Positions 1 to 9,599 of a stretch of 64,000 nucleotides of DNA are shown in pieces (the first letter of the stretch is position 1; each line of letters opens with the position of its first letter). The notes beneath the pieces are model-generated. The model saw only the letters and a list, made by a program, of their open reading frames with translations. It was not told the DNA's origin and did not search any database. The DNA is from Xenoacremonium recifei. Taxonomy: Eukaryota > Ascomycota > Sordariomycetes > Hypocreales > Nectriaceae. A program made the position numbers and the translations under genes. The DNA is taken from positions 434,001 through 498,000 of the forward strand of contig WOFQ01000009.1 in assembly GCA_012184525.1 (NCBI GenBank). Direction: 5' to 3'.

Positions 1-424
1 GGCGAGTTGTGGCATTCGCTCGTCAATAAAGTGCCGCACCGCTCGCCTCACTTTTCAACCACGCCAGCGACGCCCGTGGCGTATCACAAGGATCCTCTTC
101 CACAAAGCTCCGGAAATATGGAACATAACAGTCCTGGTGCATTATACGTGCATGTATGCGATGCAGCCCGCCCTTGGGAGGTGGTGGCTTCAAGGCTGTT
201 GGGTCTGGTCTGCCATGGCGGTGAGCATGTCGCACAGTCAGCTACTTGAAGGCTGACATACCTCCTGGGCTATTGTCTGAGTCCCGAAATGCACCAGTCC
301 GAAGGGGTTGCTCGGCCAGGGTACGGCGTGACGAGCCCGTGATAAAAACCCTCGCCCAGCCCAGCCATCGCCCATCTTTGATGCTCGATCAGCCCGGCTT
401 CCATATCGTATAAGCTCTCTCACC
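1..424. other. Gene-free stretch at the left edge
   Basis: No convincing exon was seen on either strand. Short open frames here lack family resemblance and splice logic. The part next to position 425 probably holds the promoter and leader of the small gene that starts there. Confidence 0.4.
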
Positions 425-923
425 ATGTCGTCCTCCTCCTCGATGAACAAGTACTGGATCCCACACTTGGACATCCACCGCAAGGTCATCACCCAAGAAC
501 TTCAGTATTATCTCGGGCCTGAAGCGACTGTTCGCCCATACACACTTGAGGTATCAAGTTCTCTTCAAGCTTGCTTTTGAATCTCTGCCGATGCTCATAT
601 TCACATCTAGGGAGAAGACGGTTTCCTCATCACCACCCCAGGTGCTTGTCTGACAGATGTGAGCCCCTCTGCACTGAAGCGATACTGTTCCTGTCAGTTA
701 ACTTCGGGTATCTTCCCGTCCGTAGGAACAAATCGACGACATCTGCCGCAAATCAAAACAGCTATGGGATCGGCAAGCGGCCGCCAAGGTCCAACAAACC
801 GAGAAGCCTCTCAAGCGGCCATTACACCAGCCCGTTGTCGTATCAAGAGGAGGGGGAGAGTCGTCCAGACGGCGGGAGTCGCGCAGAACCTATCACGACC
901 GCCGGCGCAGAGACGATCACTGA
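425..923 (+). CDS. Small conserved fungal protein of unknown function (about 123 aa)
   Basis: Three exons can be joined without a frame break: 425-550, 611-658 and 726-923. The introns are 551-610 (gtatca...tag) and 659-725 (gtgagc...tag), both phase 0. The product opens MSSSSSMNKYWIPHLDIH and then contains VITQELQYYLGPEATVRPY, GFLITTPGACLTDEQIDDIC and KSKQLWDRQAAAK. This block resembles a short hypothetical protein I recall as widespread in Pezizomycotina. The C-terminus is strongly basic and Arg-rich (RRRESRRTYHDRRRRDDH). No catalytic motif, signal peptide or membrane segment is visible. The Arg/Ser tail fits a nuclear or RNA-associated role, but that is inference. Met7 is an alternative start. 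Exon 3 stays open in frame after the TGA at 921 (see findings). Confidence 0.75.
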
Positions 924-1847
924 GTGTCATCAGTCCTCACTTTTTCGTCCTCGCATGGGAATACGACGTTGATTCCGTCAGAGGCGGCGCGTGCCGACTA
1001 TCGTCGTCCAGATGCAGCCGAGGCACAGGCCGAGCGCGCACGGCAAGGGCACCGCAGATTGGCCATCTCGATGGGCCACAGAGTGCGATGCCGTAAGAGA
1101 TTGGTTTGTTGAGAATACTGCAGACGGCAGCCGGGATGCTGCATCAGTGGCGGCGACTGGTACTGGTTTCGGGCGCTTGGCTGCGTGCAAGGGAGAGGAT
1201 CAAGATACCCAATTGATGAGAGGATCGATAGAGCAGCATACGGGCGGCCTCACCGTCCATCGAGGAGCTGCCATCTGGCACCATTCGAGCCCAATGAAGA
1301 CCCGTGGGAGTCTAAACACAGCCCAATCTGCTTCGTCATGCCTTGGTGTATGCATGCGAGTTTGTCAAATCTGCACGACGACGACGGGGTGGAGTTGCTT
1401 AGTCCGGCAGCCGGCCAGGATTGTCTTCCAATTGGGTTCCCCTGCTGCCGTTCTTGGGGTTTATGAGAGGTCACCACGCCTTCGACCCACCCAGCGTTGA
1501 GGTTTTGGATGTCAGCAGTTGATTGGGGCCATGTCAATCAACCGGGGCGCGTCAAGTCAAGACAAGCGGGATACTTTCGGTGAGGATCCTGCACTGCAGC
1601 TGGTTGCGACCGTTACAGCAGCGGGTGCGGCGGCTCTTGGGGACGCCTGCTCAGCGGATGCCCAGCGCTCGCTGCGCATCTGCGTGCGCGGCCGGCGGGT
1701 GGGCTGTGATATCGGGTGTCCCCGAGATGCATCATATCCGGGCGCGAAGCCCGGCACCGGCAGAAGTCGAAGGTGTTGAGCCGTGTATCAGCCTGCGATC
1801 CCAGAGTCGCGTGAGCACCGACGTGGCGCACGCACGGCGGTACAGCA
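924..1847. other. Intergenic stretch between the small gene and TEN1
   Basis: The first 190 bases continue the frame of the upstream gene after its stop, with an Ala/Arg-rich sequence to 1112. The rest holds only short overlapping open frames on both strands with no recognisable motif. The two flanking genes converge here, so both 3' ends should lie in this stretch. Confidence 0.4.
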
Positions 1848-2332
1848 TCATCGGCTTGCGGCGGAGTCGGAATCCTTGAAGGCCCTCTCGTATTTCTGAA
1901 TATCCATCGGCCCAGTCGACCAGAGCACCAGCGCCTGGACTGAAACACGCGCTGTCTGTTGCTCTCCCGACTGAAGCTTGCGAGGGCCCTGTTTTGAGGC
2001 GATATACCCTATAACATTGACGTACTCCCCGACACGTGTCTGCTCAGACGTGAGCGTTTCCAGCAGCAATTTGACATCCACAAGGGCCACGACATTGGTG
2101 TCCTTGGGATAGAGATGGCCAAGAGCCAGGCAGCCCGTGGCCGTAGAATAGGACGTAACGCTGCCGAATGTCAGCACGAGGCTTCAAGTGGACGACCACT
2201 GGCAGAGCGAGTCTATATCAAGCCTATAGAAGGCGAGTCATACCATCCAAGAAACCTGACCTTGTCGCCGATAGGTCGCGATGGGAGGTTTGACAGCAGG
2301 ACCAGCTGAGAGGGCACTGGTCCACGAGACAT
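1848..2332 (-). CDS. TEN1: TEN1, CST telomere-capping complex subunit
   Basis: Two exons on the minus strand, 2332-2244 and 2160-1848, join across an 83-nt intron (gtatga...cag) that splits a Cys codon, giving 133 aa. The N-terminus (MSRGPVPSQLVLLSNLPS) is followed by GDKVRFLGCVTSYSTATG, LEHLYP-like LGHLYPKDTNVVALVDVKLL and RVGEYVNVIGYI. This is the small OB-fold layout of fungal Ten1 (Pfam Ten1 family). Family knowledge: Ten1 binds Stn1 (with Cdc13 or Ctc1) to cap chromosome ends and assist fill-in of the lagging telomere strand by polymerase alpha. The length matches the family. The C-terminus holds the conserved-looking LVLWSTGPMDIQKYERAF. The short first exon is easy to miss in automated annotation because the intron separates it from the longer open frame. 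Confidence 0.88.
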
Positions 2333-2773
2333 GCTGGGGTGGGATTCTCGTCAGGTCGTCACCACCGCGATGCAACAGTAAAGCAGCTGAGCCATCGGAA
2401 ACACCGACTGTCTGCGAGGCGAATAAGACGCTCACTGTCTCTCCGTTGCGCAGACAGGAGACTGAGGAGAAATGGTGGTGCAGCGATATGAAGTCCAGAA
2501 GAGGCCGCACGTGAATGGGATGATTATTCATACAGTGTGGAGTCACGTTTCATGATGCTTCGTCGCGCCTTCCCTGTGTTTAGCCAATGCGGAGATTGCC
2601 ATATGCACTGTGTAATATAACCTACCCTGAAGTCTGGCGTTGGATTTTGGTGGATTTTCTACATTCAACTTCAGTCACATTCTCCATCTGCAGCAGCGCG
2701 ATAGACCTCTGGACCTTATCAATAAGTATCTTTTACGTTTTTGTTATACTCCTATCGGGACCTGGCTGCGATC
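2333..2773. promoter_or_regulatory. Divergent promoter region between TEN1 and the DUF952 gene
   Basis: The 441-nt gap separates the divergent start codons of TEN1 (minus) and the DUF952 gene (plus). Both promoters must lie here. No clear TATA box was seen. An ATG at 2587 opens a frame that overlaps the DUF952 start (see findings). Confidence 0.5.
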
Positions 2774-3188
2774 ATGTCTTCTGAAACATCTCCAAAATAC
2801 GTCTACAAGATTGTCCCCTCCGCACCTCCAGACCCAATTCCTGAGCAATATCCCCTCTCCGATCTGGACAAAAATGACGGATTTATTCACCTAAGCACAT
2901 CGACACAGGTACTAATCCCTCACCCAAAGACAAATCTAGAGCTATTACTAACCAAGCGCTCCTTATCAGGTGCCAAAGACGGCAGATCTATTCTTCAAGG
3001 ATGTGACCACTCTCTGGGTAATTAAGCTCCGATTTGCCGAGTTTGAGGCATTGAGCAAGTGGGAGGACGGATTCCCCCATCTGTACGGCAATTTTGGTCG
3101 ACAATATGTGGAATCTGTGCAACAATTTGACAAGGGCGAGTCTCAGATTTGGTCCGAAGTCATGAAGACATACAGCTGGCTTGAGTAA
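2774..3188 (+). CDS. DUF952-family protein (117 aa)
   Basis: Two exons, 2774-2908 and 2970-3188, are joined across a 61-nt phase-0 intron (gtacta...cag). The product contains KYVYKIVPSAP, DKNDGFIHLSTSTQVPKTAD and LWVIKLRFAEFEALSKWE. These carry the DUF952 signature: a Y.I-type strand, GFIHLST followed by a gap and then the L.V.KL strand. The full family length is present. The fungal versions are small cytosolic proteins without a settled biochemical role. There is no signal peptide or membrane segment. The gene converges on the aminopeptidase gene, leaving about 95 nt between stop codons, so the 3' UTRs probably overlap. The start at 2774 is the first Met that gives the conserved N-terminus. 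Confidence 0.85.
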
Positions 3189-3283
3189 ATGGGTATTGGA
3201 GCAAAATTCGTATAGCTTCCTTTTCTCTACATGACCTCTATCCTAGATTCCTTCCTTACTTTTACATAAGTCTCCCGCTGAAA

Positions 3284-5426
3284 TTAGACACCTAAATCCT
3301 TCTCAACCATGCCCCTGCAGATGGGATGGTAAAAGTCCTTGTTCTTCTCAAACGTTTCCAGCGCCAATGGCCGGTCTACCTTGTTCAGACCACGGTACAG
3401 AGGTCGCACGAACTTCATGCGGCCGACCTTTCCAAGAAGCTCAGCTACACCAGCATAGCAGCTGGAGTCCTCAGCCTTGAGGGCAATCGCGTAGTAGGCC
3501 GCCAGGATCTCGACGTTCTTCGACGATGTAAACTCGTAGGTCTTGCCCAAAAGTTGAGATCGCTCTGGGGTAAGTTTCTCGGCCGCTTGCACCTCACCCA
3601 GAAACACGATCTTCTGGTTTGCCGTGAATGCCTCAACGTCGGTTGCACTGGGTTTGTAGGACTGCTTAAGTGAGTAAAATGGTCTCTGCAGTCTGGGATT
3701 TTAAGACATACCTCGTCCTTCCACTTGCTTGCTAGGTCGTAGCACATGTTGGCCAGCGTCGTGTCAAATTCCGGTTTGGGAGGGAGACCGGGAGTGTAGA
3801 ACTTTTCATCCCAGTCAATAGCAGCGATCTTCTCCTTGACCTTCTCGTCACCGAGGCCATTGAAGAAGTCGACGAACGTCGCCTTGAACTCGAACGAGTC
3901 CAGGGACTTGCCAGACCACTTGGTGAAATAATGAGGAATAAATTTGTCGAAGTTTTCGCGGCCAACAACCCTCTCAAGGTAGTAAAGGAAGTGGAAACCC
4001 TTCTCGTAAGCAATGGTGCTGTAGACGTCCTCAGGGTCGACACCCTCGTGCTTGATGATCAACTTGGTGTACTCGTGATCCTTGCCAAACAGGTTGACAG
4101 ACTCCTCTATACAATAAAGTACGTTAATATCATGCAAATGATATTAAGTAATGACATTCCGGGTACATTGTACATACCGAGTGACCTCCAACCAATGATG
4201 GCAGAGAAATGGAACTCAGGCTCGCCGTGGATAGCAGCCTGAATTCGGCGCTCCAGGTACATCGTCCAGCCCTCATTCAGCCAGCTAAAACATACATGAG
4301 TCCCAAAACTCTGCATTCTCAGAACCCGCAACTTACAAGTGCTCCCAGCTAGCGCAAGACACCAAGTTACCACTCCAGCTGTGGCTCAGTTCGTGGGCAA
4401 TGACATCCACATTCTGGCGATCACTACTGATGATGGTGGGAGTTGCAAAGGTGTAGACGGGGTTTTCCATGCCTGCGCACAAACGTTATCAGTATTTACG
4501 AAACTGATCACAAGGGAATAACACAACTGACCTCCATAAGGGAAACTGGGCGGCAAGACTAGGACGTTATACTCGCCCCATTTATATGGAAAGACGAGCT
4601 TCTCAGCAACCTCCATGAACTTCTCCATGTCCCGTTCCAGCTCCCACTTGCAGTCAGCAAGCTCATTAGGCCCCGTAGCTACCACACTGCGAGGTCCGAT
4701 AGGGGCAGTTGCGATATCTCCAGATGCCACAGCGAACAGGTACGAAGGAATAGGGACCTTCTGCTCAAATGCGTAGACCTTTTCCGTGCCCGGACTGGCG
4801 GTGTGGTCACCCACGGGAACACCACTGGCAACTACAGGGAGGGTAGATGTGAACTTGAACGAGACGGTCGACTTGACGTCTGGGGTATCCTGGCAAGGGT
4901 ACAGAGAACGAGCGTTGATGGCCTGACACTGAGAGAACATATAAGGGTGTTTCTTGTTGGAGGTCTGTGCCGGGGTAAGCCATTGCAGGGCAGTGCATTT
5001 GCTGGTGGTCTGAAGCTCAATAGCGATGTCAATGGTCTCGCCCTTAGCCGCACCTCCAGGGACGGAGATGTGCAGAGGCGCGCCGAACGGCTCGACGACA
5101 GGCTTGAGTTCCCATTCCAGTTTGTTGGAGTTGAGGCTGATGGATGAGATATCGAGGGCCCTCGTGTCCAGAATGACCTCCTTGCTCTCCCGGTCTGTCT
5201 GAGATTCCAGCTTGAGGATCACCGAGCCCTTCAAACGCTTATCCTCGAAGTCGATGTTGAAGTTAGCCGTGGTATGGCGGGTGCGCCACGCGCCATAGTT
5301 AGACAGGGTGGTGGGATCTCGCTGGGCCATTGTTACAGATGCAAAGCTTCGCCGTAGGTTGCTGTTGACGGTGATTTGTGAGCTTCGGAGGGAAAATGGC
5401 CTCTTTATGAAAGAAAACCACGACAT
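3284..5426 (-). CDS. Leukotriene A4 hydrolase-type zinc aminopeptidase (M1 family, about 637 aa)
   Basis: Five exons: 5426-4532, 4472-4337, 4284-4178, 4106-3712 and 3664-3284. The last acceptor could also start the exon at 3661, removing one Gln. The product matches the M1 family LTA4H / yeast Lap2 type. The substrate-binding GGMEN spans an exon junction (about residues 298-302). The zinc site is HELSH (325-329) with the third ligand Glu348 in WLNEGWT, the canonical HExxH-18-E spacing. The C-terminal helical domain is complete. The family has aminopeptidase activity on short peptides and, in some members, epoxide hydrolase activity. The N-terminus has a basic stretch (MSWFSFIKRPFSLRSSQ) before a second Met (MAQRDPTTLSNYG), so organellar and cytosolic forms are both possible. 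Confidence 0.92.
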
Positions 5427-8400
5427 GAAGAAGGATGAAGGCGGCTTGAAACGGGATTAGCTCACGTCATGATTGGAGTCGGTGTTTGCTTGGTGGGACG
5501 CTTTTGGCGGCGACATGCCTATTCGGGGGCGGTCACGTGCACTAGCAGAGGATCCTTTGGTTTTCCTTCACTGATTTTGCGCTTTTACTGTGCAATTATC
5601 ACGGAACTTTTACAAGTTTTGAACTAGCCTCGGTCGTAATCTACCTCCGAGTAAGACAGTAGTGTGGCTTTGCAAAATGGCCTCAGTCTTTGATTTGTCG
5701 AAAGTTATAAGAGTGTAAAAAATTGAACGAGAGTAGAGATCCGGCTCGGTGAGCGACCTTCCAGTGTCCATAACCCTATCACCGAACTCTCCGCCGAGCT
5801 TATGAATATGCAAACTTGATCCTTTCGAAGGATTAGGCAGACCAAAGTCCCAAACTCGTTAAGTTATCATTGCTTACTCTATCAATTGTTAAATAAGTGA
5901 CAGGGTAGGACAAATTCATGGCGCATTTCGTGAGGTCTCTAAAACCGACATACCCTAGAGCTCAAGAGGACTTTACCCGAAACGACTCATGTAGTAGTGT
6001 GCACAAAGAATGTCCATGATGACTTCTAGCATAACATGATTCCTCTTCGAGAGAACAGAAAACGATGGCTATGAAGAATGTATCTTAAAGGTTGACCACC
6101 CCGATTGGCCGAAAGCCTTAGCCAACTGAAACTCTTCTCTAACTGGTCCATGACTAACAGCTCGGAACAGATAGAAACCCAATATTCTGTTTGATGTCCT
6201 CCGTAATAGAAAGACATGCAAGGATCTACGGGCCACGCAATAGCATGTCAATCTTATTATGAGAAATCCAACGCTTCAGGTGAGAGTCCAGCAAACGGGA
6301 ACTTGCCATCCGGGAGCAAGACAACTCCCGACAAGTTTCTCTTTACTCCGGCTTTGGCATGATCCCAAAGTTCAACTGCCGAGCTTCTCCGTATACAGAA
6401 ACACAATCTATCCACTCAGCTCTGACTTCATATACATCAGAAGTACCCGTCACGGTGAAGCCGGAGCGTTCCACTTACCGACCCCTTCGAACGTCTCTCG
6501 CCCCGGCCCCGCGGCGATCCTAAACGGGATGTCGCCGTGCCATGCATCTGTGCGTCGAAACTATAGCTCTGTGCGAAGAGAACGCAGGGCGAGATTGGAC
6601 TTGTTAACCGGAAGGCCGATAGCAGAGAGCCAACCGATCCGTTCACGCGAGGAAGTGTATTCTCGCATTCTGGAGTTGACAATCTCGCCTCAACCCCTGA
6701 CACCGGTGGTCAACGGAAAAGCGAAAATGTGTTATAGCGCCTAGGCTCTTAATACTGTCAAGCGAGCGAGCGCAAAAGTGCGTTTCTCTCGCTTCGCATC
6801 CCGCAACAAGAAGGCCATCCAAACAAGCCTCAGACCAAACACTCCAGATCCTTGGGACGGGTTTTCCAGAATAGTACGGTTGGGAGCTCGGGAGACTGTC
6901 GACTACACTCGTAGTAAGCAGGAAGGAAGGCTTACACTTCAGTTTGGCTTGCTCGGTTCCACAATCCTGACACCTGGTTGAGCTTCGTCCAAACAGCGTC
7001 TCGAGGCCCAGCTCGTTCAGCGGGGGACCCTGAAGGTGTGACGTCTTACACAGGGCTCGGACGCAGAGTCATCACCGGAACTCGACCGTGCGCAGTTCTG
7101 GACCCCTCTGTCACAATACTGTTGGAGAGGGTATCGTAGATGTTGGACAGGGAAGCCTGGAGAGAAGGACCAACTTCTGCTGCAGCCTGCTGCTAGTTGT
7201 GAAGCCTTGCTGTGCACCTCTGGAAAGCTCGCCTAACTCCCCGGTGACATGAGATGCATAGCTCGAAGAATCTGCACGATGTGAAACTGGCACATGGACC
7301 CTCTGAGTCCGTCCTCGGCAACCTGCATTGCGCATCGGTGGAGATGCCGTATGTGGTCGTTAAAAAAGTCCCGAACCTAATAAATTAGAACAATCTTGTG
7401 ATATCTTCAATGCGACTCTGGTATGCACGGCAGTTGCTTTGTCAAGCTGCTGTCCTTCAGCACACCGCGTCTGGTTGACGAGAGTGTCTCGGTTGAGTCT
7501 TTTCATGATGAAACATGGATTCGACCCCGCAGCTTGTCAGCAAGCTCGCTATGACAAAGATTGCGGCGTGTTTCCGAGTCGTTGGTCCGGGCGTCTGAAG
7601 CCAGCATCCGTTTCGGAGCCGGAAGCCGCAGAGAAGACATGGTGATGCCTGTCGGATCTGTTGGAGAGTGCCATGGAGTACGGCCAGCCCACCCTCAGTC
7701 CTGACTCTCTGTATGGATGGAGTCCAGGAGTCGAGGTCTTCACGAAGGCCCCACGACGTGCTTAAGCGACCCTGCGCCGCTCAACGGTGGCGGCGGTGTT
7801 AGTGACTGGTGGGGAAGCAGGGGCTGCACGAGTCGAAGAGAGCCTGGGCCACGAGCCAGGTACCCCTGGCGATTATGATGCGAGCGATATAGGCTTAACT
7901 TGGGCCCTGGACGATAACTCGGCCGGAAGACAACTGCAGGCTTCAAGGGCATCCCCAACTTTGCTTATCGCGAGCAGAGGCGGGGTTGTAGTAGGGTGCC
8001 GGGGACTTCGAGCAGGCTGCTCGGCATCGTATCGTCGGTTACGGAGTGATCCAGGGATTGTTCCAAGTTTGTCCTTGATAACGATAACCTTGAAGTTGAC
8101 TGCCGGCAGACTGAGGAGAGTCGAAGGTGGCAACTTACATGAAGCCTGACCCTTGGTTGTCTTGTCATGCATAGTCACCTGCATTAAGGCTGCATTATGC
8201 CGTAGTTATTGACGTCAATCTCATGCTTTGACGCAGGTTGGCCAGTCTCGGGTTTCTCGGATTGCTGTCGCCTTTGATCAATCGTCGCTTGACGCTGCAA
8301 AGACTCTCGTCGACCTGTGAGCGAGAACGCCATTATCAGTTGAGTACGTGTCCCTGGTCCCTCAGTCATTTCAACAACCTTGACAGTTGACGAAACCTCC

Positions 8401-8999
8401 TCCTTTTGCAGAATTCATCCGAACTCCTTGAATTTCGTGAAAACTTTCCCTGAGGTTTTCCTGAAGGTTGAGAAGGCAAGAATACGCGGGTGGGGAGAAG
8501 AGCTAGTCCCCTGACCAGCTGCCGTTTCGAATGTAGAGGACTTGGCTTTTTTTCCTAGCAAGACAATCAGTGACTGACAAAATCTCCGAGCTTCGCAGTT
8601 TTTCTCCCATATTACTCCATCAGGACAAGGAGCAAAGCCTAAGCGGATGAGTGATGTGCACTGTGCCTGACGGCCGCATGAATCCCCAACTACAAGTTTA
8701 GCATAGCTGCATAGCTGCATACTGCAGAAAGCTGAGATGAAACCGCCAGCTGGACTGCAGTGCGAGTGTTAATGCTGAAAGACCAAGGCTCTGCTGCGAA
8801 GGGTTGATGCGTGATAGGGAAGACAGAGGTTGTCACTATCACAACTTGGGGACCAACCACCAACCCCCCACTCCTCCCCTGGGTTCGGCAGCCGTTTTGC
8901 TTTTCACTCTAGACAAATTACCATCCAGTGGCGCAGTGATAGTCGGTCAAGCTCACAAGGCCTGGACCTCAGAAGTTGGGGGCAACTGGACGCGAGACT
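5427..8999. other. Gene-poor stretch, first half
   Basis: About 3.6 kb upstream of the aminopeptidase gene contains only short open frames on all frames. I saw no recognisable domain, coherent exon chain, terminal repeat or tRNA. The base composition looks mixed rather than strongly AT-rich, so heavy repeat-induced point mutation is not obvious. The first few hundred bases must hold the aminopeptidase promoter. Confidence 0.5.
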
Positions 9000-9083
9000 G
9001 CACCCCAACCACTCGGGTCCTTCACGTGGCTCGCAAGCTGGGGATCTACCTTTGGCAGACAGATCAGAAACGACGGTGTCAAG

Positions 9084-9551
9084 TCAAACGGAAACGAGGC
9101 GTGGCCAGCAAGGGTGAAAGCCTTCTGTCAGACTGAGCGTTGCAACCTCAAGACGCTGTAGGTATGCAAAGCCCTTGTCCGGCTCCGTCATCCGGGACGA
9201 CAAGTCAACAATGGTGACAGCATCCTGGCATGTAACGAAGATATCACTTCTATGACAGAGGTTTACAAAGATCCGACCGTTTTCGGAAAGCTTGTCGTAA
9301 TCACTGTCTTGGATGCCATTCGCTTCGACAATTCCCTCAGTTTGCATTGTGATAGACACGGAAGCGTGACGGCAGGATGCACCATCACCAAGGTTGATGC
9401 GCTTTGAGATCACCAACGAAGCATGCAGACGATTAAGAAATGGGCACCATATCCGTGCGAAGGTCACTCGGGAACCATTCCGCAACTCTGCAGTTCTAGA
9501 TGCACACAGGCCGTTGTCGCTGCCCCTCATCGTTGCGCACTGACACCTCAT
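9084..9551 (-). CDS. Possible orphan ORF (155 aa)
   Basis: A single uninterrupted frame starts at ATG and encodes a mixed-composition protein with no low-complexity bias. It includes segments such as TEGIVEANGIQDSDYDKL and GRIFVNLCHRSDIFVTCQD. No family is recognised and no signal peptide or membrane span is visible. Within the surrounding gene-poor region this is the most protein-like frame, but a chance open frame of this length is quite possible. No introns are needed. Listed as a candidate only. Confidence 0.22.
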   Translation of the reverse strand: MRCQCATMRGSDNGLCASRTAELRNGSRVTFARIWCPFLNRLHASLVISKRINLGDGASCRHASVSITMQTEGIVEANGIQDSDYDKLSENGRIFVNLCHRSDIFVTCQDAVTIVDLSSRMTEPDKGFAYLQRLEVATLSLTEGFHPCWPRLVSV

Positions 9552-9599
9552 CCGGGCTTATGGACATTTTGAGCTTGGTCTGTCCCAGACTTCGGAGAT

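Noticed and set aside
7512..7530. B-box-like ggattcgacccc as a tRNA gene
   Set aside because: The base before TTCGA does not fit the T-stem, and no A box or cloverleaf could be drawn.
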